This document shows positions 1 through 6,945 of a stretch of DNA of 35,169 nucleotides, piece after piece; positions within the stretch are counted from its first letter, which is position 1, and each line of letters opens with the position of its first letter. The stretch lies in contig JAFIEY010000192.1 of the NCBI GenBank assembly GCA_020832345.1, positions 1-35,169 of the forward strand, given 5' to 3'. The position numbers and the translations under genes are program-made. This stretch comes from Cryomorphaceae bacterium (GTDB lineage: Bacteria; Bacteroidota; Bacteroidia; Flavobacteriales; Schleiferiaceae). The notes beneath the pieces are model-generated. The model saw only the letters and a list, made by a program, of their open reading frames with translations, was not told the DNA's origin and searched no databases.

Positions 1-289
1 CCGCCCCCACCCGCTACCCCCCCCCCCACCCCCCTCCTCCGACGTCGTTCATGACAATCACACCCGCCACATAATCCGAACACAAACCTACTTCCCTAAA
101 CCTACCCCCGACATCCTACCTCCGACTTCCGACCCCGTAAATAACATCCACAATCCAAACCGCACCCAACCCACGTTTCCGAAAAACAAACGATTTAACC
201 CATAAACATTACAATAACGGAAAAAAGGACAACCACAAGGGATCGCCCCTACAACTGTATTGCGCCTAAAACCAGTAAAATATTATAAA
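1..289. other. Low-complexity intergenic DNA, no gene seen
   Basis: No plausible gene was found here. The first 45 bases are almost pure C on this strand, with runs of up to 11. Bases 40-180 stay C-rich and G-poor. On the minus strand this becomes a G-rich tract with degenerate GTCGGA-like units around 105-136. It lies at the window edge, so it may be real simple sequence or a poorly assembled end. Confidence 0.6.
227..254 (-). repeat. Possible dispersed GTAGGGGCGATCCC-type motif
   Basis: On the minus strand this reads GTAGGGGCGATCCCTTGTGG followed by TTGTCC, just downstream of the nsrR-like gene. From memory, sequences of this form are scattered in many unrelated bacterial genomes, but I cannot check that here. 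There is a single copy in the window. The role is unknown. Confidence 0.35.
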
Positions 290-739
290 TCAAACATTTA
301 ACTTCGGATTGTACAAATGTGCCAAACCACTTTTTAGATCCTTGCTAAGGGAGCTTACGGTGCTTGTTCGAAGCATTCTCACCAGTCCATCGCGAATGAC
401 TTTGTACTGGTCGTGGAGTGGACAAGGATGTAATTCTGAGCAGTTTTTCAAACCCAGGCCACAGCCGGTTAGTAAGTCATCGCCATCAATGGCACGAACA
501 ATTTCCAACAGACTGATATTCTCTTGTTCGGGAGAAGTATAAAACCCACCACCGGGTCCTTTTACGGATGAAATCAATCCCTTTCTACTGAGCTTTTGTA
601 AGATTTTGGCCGTAAATGGCTCCGGAGAGTCTATTTCTTTAGCAATATCTTTTATACTAAGTCGATGATGATTTTTTGCCGTTTCCAGATAGATATACAC
701 CGAGGCCCTAATACCATACTCGCACGCTTTTGAAAACAT
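290..739 (-). CDS. nsrR: Rrf2-family Fe-S transcriptional regulator, NsrR-like
   Basis: The 149-residue length is typical of Rrf2 regulators. The N-terminal winged helix-turn-helix covers about residues 1-65, with an Rrf2-type GPGGGF wing at 61-66. Cys93, Cys100 and Cys106 (C-X6-C-X5-C) sit where NsrR and IscR hold their Fe-S cluster. In known NsrR proteins this cluster reacts with NO and releases DNA. The proximity of nirK, norCB and a cytochrome c gene favours an NO-sensing role over iron-sulfur homeostasis, and no isc or suf genes are nearby. IscR-like function cannot be excluded, so the symbol is tentative. The ATG start gives the usual MFSKACEYGIRA beginning. No clear promoter was found upstream. 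Confidence 0.78.
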   Translation of the reverse strand: MFSKACEYGIRASVYIYLETAKNHHRLSIKDIAKEIDSPEPFTAKILQKLSRKGLISSVKGPGGGFYTSPEQENISLLEIVRAIDGDDLLTGCGLGLKNCSELHPCPLHDQYKVIRDGLVRMLRTSTVSSLSKDLKSGLAHLYNPKLNV

Positions 740-1063
740 AGGCTATTTTAAAAAAATAAAAACACAGAATAATGCAGAACAATTACGCAAATTCAGCACT
801 TTGAAATATTCACTTTTTTGTTGGCACAAAATTACATCTAAAACCACAGAAATTCTTATCAATATAAAGGCAAATTTCAAACGATCTTATCTGTACATTT
901 AGCACAAAAGATACTCATTTATTGTTAAAGGAGAAAATATTCAGCTAATTCAATAGAAAAAATATTTTATAAGGGGGAACTTAAAACAAAAAAAGGTTGA
1001 GGAGTTTTTCCCCTCAACCCTGACACACACTAAATCCAAAAAGGATTTACACTGAACTTTGTG
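740..1063. other. Intergenic region between nsrR-like and cytochrome c genes
   Basis: This AT-rich, non-coding stretch holds the upstream region of the minus-strand nsrR-like gene and the terminator of the cytochrome c gene. A CAAATTCA at 788-795 is a one-mismatch match to a -7 element read on the minus strand. I see no matching -33 element and do not call it. A small hairpin AAATCC/GGATTT lies at 1032-1048. Confidence 0.6.
988..1019 (-). terminator. Rho-independent terminator of the cytochrome c gene
   Basis: The 8-bp stem GGTTGAGG/CCTCAACC (995-1002 with 1012-1019) is followed on the minus strand by a T run opposite 988-994. It lies 44 bases beyond the stop codon of the minus-strand cytochrome c gene. 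Confidence 0.8.
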
Positions 1064-1582
1064 CTACTTGCTCGCATCGTATTGGCGAAAATATTCCAAC
1101 AATGATCTGGCCTGTTCTTCAGATAAGTTTTGGTTGGCCATCGGCGCTTTGTATTCAGCCAACAACTTTTTGGCAGTGGGATCTTTCTTCAACATAATTT
1201 CAGGATGCAAAATCATATTCATGATCCATTCCGGCTTTCTTCGCTCTGTAATTCCAGCCATTGGAGGCCCAACAGTTCTGTCTTCCATTTTATGACAGGC
1301 GGCACATAGATTACCAAATAGTTCCTCTCCTTTAGAAGCCATTTTACCATCAATTCCAGATCCCAGGTTTACCTCGGTAATAGATCCAAAACCCTTGCCG
1401 TCATCTTCAACTTCGGGTTCTTCTACTTTATCCGGCTTGGTTTCGGCTACAGGAGTTTCAGTTTTTGGCTTTGGCTTAGGTCCGGACGTACCCGTTGTGC
1501 TTTCCCCGGATTCACCGCCACATCCTTGTAAAATAAATGCAAATAATGCAAAAAACAATGTGATTTTGACAGTACTGCTCAT
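1064..1582 (-). CDS. Lipoprotein mono-heme cytochrome c
   Basis: This is a 172-residue electron carrier predicted to be tethered to a membrane. It starts with a lipoprotein signal (lipobox ILQGC, lipid Cys21). A Pro/Lys/Glu-rich linker follows at about 31-62. Then comes a class I cytochrome c domain with the heme motif CAACH at 93-97 and a probable axial Met in APMANQ. I chose the ATG at 1582 because it begins directly at the signal peptide. The frame stays open to a TTG at 1645, but that start would lie upstream of the likely transcription start, since a good -7 element sits at 1632-1639. The shared operator dyad at 1651-1674 suggests it is induced together with norC and may pass electrons to NirK or NorC. 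The partner is inferred. Confidence 0.85.
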   Translation of the reverse strand: MSSTVKITLFFALFAFILQGCGGESGESTTGTSGPKPKPKTETPVAETKPDKVEEPEVEDDGKGFGSITEVNLGSGIDGKMASKGEELFGNLCAACHKMEDRTVGPPMAGITERRKPEWIMNMILHPEIMLKKDPTAKKLLAEYKAPMANQNLSEEQARSLLEYFRQYDASK

Positions 1583-1631
1583 AGTAATGAAATTAAGATT
1601 CTTATGGTGTTCATGTCCCTCACGAACGAGG

Positions 1632-1639
1632 CAAATGTA
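1632..1639 (-). promoter_or_regulatory. -7 promoter element of the cytochrome c gene
   Basis: The minus strand reads TACATTTG, an exact match to the Bacteroidota TAnnTTTG consensus, about 50 bases upstream of the ATG at 1582. It places transcription start near 1626, so the gene has its own promoter just after the nrdG stop codon. Confidence 0.6.
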
Positions 1640-1650
1640 CAACAAAAGAA

Positions 1651-1674
1651 TAAAAAGACAAAGAGGTCTTTATT
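1651..1674. promoter_or_regulatory. Candidate operator dyad (AAAGAC-N6-GTCTTT type)
   Basis: TAAAAAGAC-AAAGAG-GTCTTTATT is an inverted repeat whose spacing matches Crp/Fnr-type sites. Its centre lies about 30 bases upstream of the end of the -7 element. The same dyad occurs before norC (12586-12609), with weaker forms before nirK and nadA. The binding protein is inferred, most likely the FNR-like regulator at 11249-11968. Confidence 0.55.
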
Positions 1675-1682
1675 GAAAAATC

Positions 1683-2345
1683 CTAGCGTAATTGAAAATC
1701 TCTATCATCCTCAAAATCAACAAGAATAGATGAGTTTTTCAAGTTACCAAGCGTGGGAATATTTGCCACGGCTTGTTGCACAAAAAAAGTACCCGAATAC
1801 CTTTTTTTTCTTAGCCACAAAAGCATTTGCTGTAAATGGTTTTTATCCATTATCTGATCGTGAAAGGTAGTGCGAACCTCAAAGCTCAAACAAGAACTCA
1901 CCAGCAATTCTATCGACTTTTCAAAGGCAGAAAATTTGGAAAACCCCGTAATACTAAAAAACTTTTCCTCTGGCGCCTTGAAATCCAAAGCAACATAATC
2001 GAGTAGTTTTTCGTCGAGCAACTTTGCTATAACATCCGGACGGGTACCATTGGTATCCAGCTTTATGGCAAATCCTAAATTTTTTAGGTCTTGACAAAAT
2101 TCGAATAATCCTCGGTGAAGGGTACACTCCCCTCCGCTTAAAACCACCCCGTCTAACAAGTTCTTTCTGGTTTTTAAAAACTTCAATATTGAACTGTAAT
2201 TCATTTGGCCTTTCCCCAAAACAATTTCGGGGTTGTAACAATATCCACATCGCATATTGCAACCGGTAAACCAAATGATGGCCGCTAGTTTTCCAGGGAA
2301 ATCAAGCATGGTAAAGGGAGTGTAGTTGAAAATCGGCTTATTCAT
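1683..2345 (-). CDS. nrdG: Anaerobic ribonucleotide reductase activating enzyme NrdG
   Basis: This radical-SAM protein of 220 residues generates the glycyl radical on class III ribonucleotide reductase. Cys29, Cys33 and Cys36 form the CX3CX2C cluster motif (GCNMRCGYC). It is followed by the SAM-binding GGE segment in VLSGGECTLH. It starts 19 bases after the stop of the small glycyl-radical gene and lies in the same operon as nrdD. It resembles the NrdG type that begins with a MLDFPGK segment (residues 13-19), as in the NrdD/NrdG pairs of anaerobes such as Thermotoga. Its substrate here should be the separately encoded peptide at 2365-2532. That is an inference from the missing glycyl motif in NrdD. 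Confidence 0.92.
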   Translation of the reverse strand: MNKPIFNYTPFTMLDFPGKLAAIIWFTGCNMRCGYCYNPEIVLGKGQMNYSSILKFLKTRKNLLDGVVLSGGECTLHRGLFEFCQDLKNLGFAIKLDTNGTRPDVIAKLLDEKLLDYVALDFKAPEEKFFSITGFSKFSAFEKSIELLVSSCLSFEVRTTFHDQIMDKNHLQQMLLWLRKKRYSGTFFVQQAVANIPTLGNLKNSSILVDFEDDRDFQLR

Positions 2346-2364
2346 TTTAAGTGGTCAACGTGCA

Positions 2365-2532
2365 TTATTCTCTAAAATGTATCCTTTCCTTATGTTCACC
2401 TTTTTTACCAATGTTAAAACTTTCTACCGGACGGTGATAACCCATAACCCTAGTAAAAACCAAACATTTAGTTCGCTTTTCTTCATTTTGATTTAGCCAT
2501 TCGGCTGACTTTTTAATGGTCTTAATTTTCAT
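2365..2532 (-). CDS. Separate glycyl-radical subunit of anaerobic ribonucleotide reductase
   Basis: This 55-residue protein carries the radical motif RVMGYHRPVESFN (Gly31 in RVMGY). The motif corresponds to the extreme C-terminus of ordinary NrdD proteins (RVxGY followed by RPV and a GK-rich tail). NrdD here ends without it. The ATG overlaps the end of nrdD by 11 bases (ATGAAAATTAA), which suggests translational coupling. Residues 1-20 form a charged, probably helical stretch that ordinary NrdD lacks between its zinc site and the glycyl loop. A simple sequencing frameshift is therefore unlikely, although +1 ribosomal frameshifting at the nrdD stop would also fuse the two. Cys23 lies eight residues before the glycine. 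Expected role: a trans-acting glycyl-radical peptide that docks into NrdD after activation by NrdG. Confidence 0.85.
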   Translation of the reverse strand: MKIKTIKKSAEWLNQNEEKRTKCLVFTRVMGYHRPVESFNIGKKGEHKERIHFRE

Positions 2533-4630
2533 GTTGATTGGAATTTAATTGTGAAATAATCGCTTCATCGCAGTGCGGGCAAAAACTGTGTTCGCCGGCG
2601 AGGTAACCGTGTTTAGGACAAATACTAAACACGGGTGTAACGGTGATGTAGGGCAGTTTAAATTGTGTTATCACCCTTTTCACCAATTGTTTGCAAGCTT
2701 TTGTTGAGCTGAGTTTTTCACGCATATACAAGTGGAGCACGGTGCCTCCGGTGTACATGCACTGTAAATCATCTTGAAGCATTAATGCCTCAAATGGATC
2801 GTCTGTATGATTGGCAGGAATTTGTGAACTATTGGTATAATAGTTATGTTCTGGATCTCCAGCCTGAATGATTTCCGGGAATCGTTTTTTGTCTTCTTTG
2901 GCAAAGCGATAGGTTGTTCCTTCAGCGGGGGTTGCTTCCAGATTATACAGATTTCCAGTTTTTTCCTGAAATTCAGTCATTCGTTTCCGTATATGTTCGA
3001 GCAAGAATGACGAAAACGCCATACCTTTTACCGTAGTGACATCCTCCTTATCGAAAAAGAAATTTCGCACCATTTCATTCATTCCATTTACCCCAATGGT
3101 AGAAAAATGGTTTCTAAAATGCGCCAAATACCTCTTTGTATATGGATATAAGCCTCGATCGTACATTTCTTGAATAAAGATGCGTTTTTTCTCCAAACTC
3201 CCGACAGCAAGATCGAGCAAATGATCCATGCGCTCCACCAGGGCATCCCGGTCTCCGGCATATAAAAAACCCAATCGTGCCATGTTGAGCGTAACGACTC
3301 CAATGCTTCCGGTCATTTCTGCACTTCCAAAAAGACCATTTCCCCTTTTCAGCAATTCCCGTAAATCAAGTTGCAATCGACAACACATGCTGCGAACTGC
3401 ATTGGGTTTATAGGCTTTGGGATTCTCCACTTTGTTGCCGTTTTCATCCGTAATGTACTGACTTCCGACAAAGTTTTGAAAATATGAGGAGCCAATTTTA
3501 GCCGTATTTTCAAAAAGTACATCTGTGTTTTTACCGTCCCAGTCAAAATCTTCTGTAATATTTACCGTAGGAATGGGAAAGGTAAAAGGCTGGCCATTGG
3601 CGTCACCTTGGGTCATGACCATATAATACGCCCTGTTGATCATATCCATTTCCCGTTGGAAATGCCGATACGTCATTCCACAAATTTCAGAAACACCACG
3701 ATGTTTGGCGACTTCTACCAAAATAGGATCCTTCATATTTTTAAAGAGGTGCTCGTCGTTTCGGGTGGGAATCTGATCGCGTAAATCTTCCGGTACTGTC
3801 CAATCCAAAGTAATATTAGTAAACGGCGACTGTCCCCATCGTGCGGGCACATTTAGGTTGTACACAAAACTTCTGATGGCCTTAAAGACCTCCTCAAATG
3901 ACAAACTATCTTTAAACACATAAGGTGCTAAATAAGTGTCAAATGAACTGAAAGCTTGTGCTCCTGCCCATTCACTTTGAAGGATCCCCAAAAAATTAGC
4001 CATTTGCCCCAAAGCTTCTCGTAAGTGAGATGGCGGCTTGCTTTCTACCCTTCCGCGAACGCCATTAAAACCTTCATTGAGCAGCACCCTTAAACTCCAT
4101 CCCGCACAATAACCTGTGAGACAATCGAGATCGTGAATATGTAAATCACCATTTCGGTGAGCATAACCTTCATCTTTAGCATAAACTTTATCCAGCCAAA
4201 AATTGGCGATAACCTTTCCGGCAACATTGTTGACTAAACCGGCATTGGAGTACGAGGTATTTGCATTTGCATTAATTCGCCAATCCGATTTACTAATATA
4301 TTCGTTGATGGTTTGTGAGCTATCCACAAAAGTCGTGTCTTCAGCTAGTCCATCAACGTGCTCCCTTTGCATTTTTCTTCGGTGACGATACAACATAAAA
4401 GCACGCATAACCTCGAAGTGCCCTATATCGAACAAAGACTTTTCGATGATATCTTGAATCTCCTCTACAGTCCATGTAACCTTTTCATTTAATCTGGACA
4501 ATACATCCCGATATACCGTTTCGGTCAAAACAGAACCCTGACTTTCATAAGCTTTTTCCAAAGCATCAAATATTTTGTGTGCTTGAAAGGGCTGATACTT
4601 TCCGTCCCGCTTTATCACATACATTTCCAT
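2522..4630 (-). CDS. nrdD: Anaerobic ribonucleoside-triphosphate reductase NrdD lacking its glycyl-radical tail
   Basis: This class III reductase core of 702 residues makes deoxynucleotides without oxygen. An ATP-cone allosteric domain occupies about residues 3-90. The barrel carries conserved family segments such as GDLHIHDLDCLTGYCAGW, and a Cys-Cys pair at about 414-415 (RSMCCRL) is in the region of the thiyl-radical cysteine. The C-terminus holds a metal site, CPKHG...CPHC (Cys671, His674, Cys684, Cys687), in which one of the usual four cysteines is His. The protein then stops 15 residues later, before any RVxGY glycyl motif. That motif is on the overlapping small gene at 2365-2532. The gene has its own -7 element at 4651-4658, so the order is nrdD, glycyl subunit, nrdG. 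Confidence 0.93.
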   Translation of the reverse strand: MEMYVIKRDGKYQPFQAHKIFDALEKAYESQGSVLTETVYRDVLSRLNEKVTWTVEEIQDIIEKSLFDIGHFEVMRAFMLYRHRRKMQREHVDGLAEDTTFVDSSQTINEYISKSDWRINANANTSYSNAGLVNNVAGKVIANFWLDKVYAKDEGYAHRNGDLHIHDLDCLTGYCAGWSLRVLLNEGFNGVRGRVESKPPSHLREALGQMANFLGILQSEWAGAQAFSSFDTYLAPYVFKDSLSFEEVFKAIRSFVYNLNVPARWGQSPFTNITLDWTVPEDLRDQIPTRNDEHLFKNMKDPILVEVAKHRGVSEICGMTYRHFQREMDMINRAYYMVMTQGDANGQPFTFPIPTVNITEDFDWDGKNTDVLFENTAKIGSSYFQNFVGSQYITDENGNKVENPKAYKPNAVRSMCCRLQLDLRELLKRGNGLFGSAEMTGSIGVVTLNMARLGFLYAGDRDALVERMDHLLDLAVGSLEKKRIFIQEMYDRGLYPYTKRYLAHFRNHFSTIGVNGMNEMVRNFFFDKEDVTTVKGMAFSSFLLEHIRKRMTEFQEKTGNLYNLEATPAEGTTYRFAKEDKKRFPEIIQAGDPEHNYYTNSSQIPANHTDDPFEALMLQDDLQCMYTGGTVLHLYMREKLSSTKACKQLVKRVITQFKLPYITVTPVFSICPKHGYLAGEHSFCPHCDEAIISQLNSNQHEN

Positions 4631-4650
4631 AATTGATCAATTTAGTAAAC

Positions 4651-4658
4651 CAAAACTA
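4651..4658 (-). promoter_or_regulatory. -7 promoter element of nrdD
   Basis: The minus strand reads TAGTTTTG, an exact TAnnTTTG match, about 20 bases upstream of the nrdD ATG, giving a short leader. A half-site TTAAAAGAC at 4685-4693 resembles one arm of the operator dyad at norC. The second arm is missing, so control by the same regulator is uncertain. Confidence 0.55.
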
Positions 4659-4753
4659 CTGCGTAAAAAAAGAAAAACACATAATTAAAAGACTTTTTTA
4701 TCCACAATTAAATTAACAACTGCTCTTCGTAATAATATTTATTTTAAATCCTT

Positions 4754-4895
4754 GAGTCTGCTCTAAAAAGTCCCTTTCTGCCAAAATCTTCCTTGTCGGT
4801 AGATTTTTGAATCCTCACTAACACATGGTTAGCTCCGGTTCAAAAATCCCCTCCGCGTCGATTTTGATTGAAATCATCCTTTTTAGAGTGGACTC
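4754..4895 (+). repeat. MITE-like element, copy 1 (142 bp)
   Basis: The ends are inverted repeats: GAGTCTGCTCTAAAAAG on the left, and on the right the complement of GAGTCCACTCTAAAAAG, with two mismatches in 17. Inside is a second palindrome centred on CTAAC-ACATG-GTTAG (4818-4832), flanked by GATTTTTGAATCC and CGGTTCAAAAATC. The flanks are ATCCTT and ATCTTT, a 6-bp duplication with one mismatch. It encodes no protein. It sits between the divergent nrdD and mbnP-like genes, which are separated by a non-coding stretch of 352 bases (4631-4982). Confidence 0.85.
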
Positions 4896-4955
4896 ATCTT
4901 TTATGTACTATAAAAAAATATTATTGCATTAAAAGGATAATTTGGTATTTTATTG

Positions 4956-4963
4956 TATCTTTG
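4956..4963 (+). promoter_or_regulatory. -7 promoter element of the MbnP/MauG operon
   Basis: TATCTTTG matches TAnnTTTG exactly and lies 19 bases upstream of the ATG at 4983. No good -33 TTTG is found at the normal spacing. The MITE copy 1 ends about 60 bases upstream. Confidence 0.55.
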
Positions 4964-4982
4964 AAAAACAATTTAATTCGTT

Positions 4983-5684
4983 ATGTTTATACTTCGTTAT
5001 ATAAACTTTGGTATCCGAGCTATAATCGTTTTGGTTCTGTTTATTAGCTGTAAAAAAGAAAAGCCATTAAATCCGGTTACCCAAGATATACCGGTGGTTT
5101 TCACCTGGGCAAATCAACCACTGCTCTTTCAAAAAAGCGGATACAGTCTATTCTCCGATTGTTGCTCGGGGTATGAAGTTAGGGTAAGTCGATTACAATT
5201 GTTCATTAGTAATCCGATTGTTGACAGCAGCCTCTCTACAGTCAATAAATACATTTATATTGATTTGGCCTTAGAAGACTATCAATTCATTACCGTAAAA
5301 AAGATGCCTAATGAACCAATTAAATTTCTTAATTTTATAGCCGGCTTGGCACCCGAGGCTAATCAAACCGATTATTTAGGCAATAACTTCATGTACCAAA
5401 ACATGTTTTGGCCCGACCCCATGGGCGGTGGATACCATCATTTGAAATTTGAGGGACGAATTACTGGTCAGGAGGAAAGCTGGGGTTTTGCCTTTCACAC
5501 AGGGAAAATTGGTTTTGAAACGCCGATTAAACTTGAAGGCCAGGGCAATGCGATTCAAATTGACGCAAAGCGATGGTTTGATGGTTTTAGTCCGGAAGAT
5601 AGTTTGTGGAATACAATGTACCACGATGACTTAATGCTTTTTTTATCTAAGAACACAAAAAATGTTTTCTCATGGAAACCTTAA
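4983..5684 (+). CDS. MbnP-like lipoprotein
   Basis: This is a 233-residue lipoprotein with the signal peptide ending LFISC (Cys23). The body shows MbnP-family features: the segment YEVRVSRLQLFISN near 64-77, and NMFWPDPMGGGYHHLKFEG near 140, similar to the family's tryptophan-rich segment leading to GY...LKxEG. MbnP proteins of methanotrophs bind copper after their partner MbnH, a MauG-type di-heme enzyme, oxidises a tryptophan. The next gene here is such a di-heme protein and overlaps by 13 bases. This supports a working MbnP-MbnH pair. Adjacent Cys60-Cys61 are noteworthy. Copper binding is inferred from the family. The recognition is from memory and is moderately sure. Confidence 0.68.
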   Translation: MFILRYINFGIRAIIVLVLFISCKKEKPLNPVTQDIPVVFTWANQPLLFQKSGYSLFSDCCSGYEVRVSRLQLFISNPIVDSSLSTVNKYIYIDLALEDYQFITVKKMPNEPIKFLNFIAGLAPEANQTDYLGNNFMYQNMFWPDPMGGGYHHLKFEGRITGQEESWGFAFHTGKIGFETPIKLEGQGNAIQIDAKRWFDGFSPEDSLWNTMYHDDLMLFLSKNTKNVFSWKP

Positions 5685-6700
5685 CCAAAATCACCATTCT
5701 AACCATTGCCATCTTGTTGGGTAGTTGTAAAAACGAAAGAGAGACGGAAAACCACGAAAAGGATGAACTTACCTATATTCAACCGCCTGCCCCGCCGGGA
5801 TTTGACAACATGATGGTGCCTCCCGACAACCCATTAAGCAAAGAGGGTATTGCTTTAGGTCGGAAACTCTATTACGACAATCGACTTTCAAAAAATGGCC
5901 CATTAGAAGGCGCGAGTTGCTCCTCTTGTCATATCCAGGAAAACGGATTTGGCATAGGGTTGCCCGTGGGGAATATGCCGCCCATACCGCACATAAATCT
6001 CGCCTGGAGTCAACATTTTTTGTGGAATGGCGAAGAACCCGGCCCTTTGGAAAACGTAATGCGATTTGAGGTAGAGGATTTTTTCAAAACTGACTTGGAC
6101 TATATCAACACCCTAAGTGAATATATCGATGCGTTTAAAAAAGTTTATGGTGTAAATGAAATAGACTATGAACATCTCGCAAAAGCTTTATCTCAATTTT
6201 TCCGAATGCTCAACAGTTATAATTCTCCATTTGACAAATGGAAAAACCATGGTGGTTCTTTGACTACCCTGGAGCTTCACGGCCAGGCACTGTTCTTTTC
6301 GGAAGATGGAGACTGTTTCCACTGCCACGGTGGGCCATTATTTACAGATGGTATTTTCCACAATACCGGCTTAGATGCAGTAAGCAACCCGGGATCCGGC
6401 AGGGAGTCCTATACCGGTCACAGTTACGACCGTGGTGTTTTTAAAACGCCCACCTTGAGGAATGTAGCACTTAGGTCGCCTTATATGCACGACGGGCGTT
6501 TCTCATCGTTGCGAGAGGTGATAGAATTTTACAACAGCGGTGTACACGACAACCCGAATTTGTCGCCAATTTTATCAAAAACCGGAGGGCCACAACGGCT
6601 AAATCTTTCGGAATACGATAAAAATGCCCTTGAGGCTTTTCTTTTAACACTTACCGATGAGGAGTTTGTAACAGACCCTAATCTAGGTCCACCTAATTAG
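5672..6700 (+). CDS. MauG/MbnH-like di-heme cytochrome c (cytochrome c peroxidase family)
   Basis: This is a 342-residue lipoprotein (LLGSC, Cys19) with two c-heme motifs, CSSCH at 83-87 and CFHCH at 215-219. It has the family's NPLSKEGIALGRKLYYDNRLS start and the late PYMHDGRF segment. Bacterial di-heme peroxidases reduce peroxide. MauG and MbnH relatives instead use a high-valent di-heme state to oxidise protein tryptophans. Because it overlaps the 3' end of the MbnP-like gene by 13 bases, modification of that lipoprotein is the likeliest job. Detoxifying peroxide is the alternative. Both proteins would act in the periplasm or at the outer membrane. The following 245 bases (6701-6945) hold no recognised gene or signal. 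Confidence 0.85.
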   Translation: METLTKITILTIAILLGSCKNERETENHEKDELTYIQPPAPPGFDNMMVPPDNPLSKEGIALGRKLYYDNRLSKNGPLEGASCSSCHIQENGFGIGLPVGNMPPIPHINLAWSQHFLWNGEEPGPLENVMRFEVEDFFKTDLDYINTLSEYIDAFKKVYGVNEIDYEHLAKALSQFFRMLNSYNSPFDKWKNHGGSLTTLELHGQALFFSEDGDCFHCHGGPLFTDGIFHNTGLDAVSNPGSGRESYTGHSYDRGVFKTPTLRNVALRSPYMHDGRFSSLREVIEFYNSGVHDNPNLSPILSKTGGPQRLNLSEYDKNALEAFLLTLTDEEFVTDPNLGPPN

Positions 6701-6945
6701 TGTCTGTCTATAAAAGTCGGATGAAGGCGTTATGCTCACCTTAAATTAAAGTCACTTACTTTAGTAAAATCACCGAATTCCCTGATAGTATCTCGGTTGC
6801 AAGCCTTGTCCTCAAACTTTCTAGCCTAGCCACTTTACTTTATGGACAATCTTCAATTAGTCTTTGCAAGAAAACGTCAACTAACCATACAAAGTTTTGA
6901 ATCAATTGTATTTTTATCAAAGTTAAACATCTGAAAATAAATTCA

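Noticed and set aside
1-45. C-run at the window start as a CRISPR or telomere-like array
   Set aside because: No regular repeat-spacer unit or constant period is present. It is irregular low-complexity sequence at an edge.
2522-2532. NrdD split as a plain sequencing frameshift
   Set aside because: The small ORF has about 20 extra residues before the glycyl motif that fused NrdD proteins lack, its own ATG, and a tidy overlap. Resequencing would still be the final test.
4685-4693. TTAAAAGAC upstream of nrdD as a full operator
   Set aside because: Only one arm is present. The expected second arm is replaced by unrelated sequence and the distance to the -7 element differs from the other sites.
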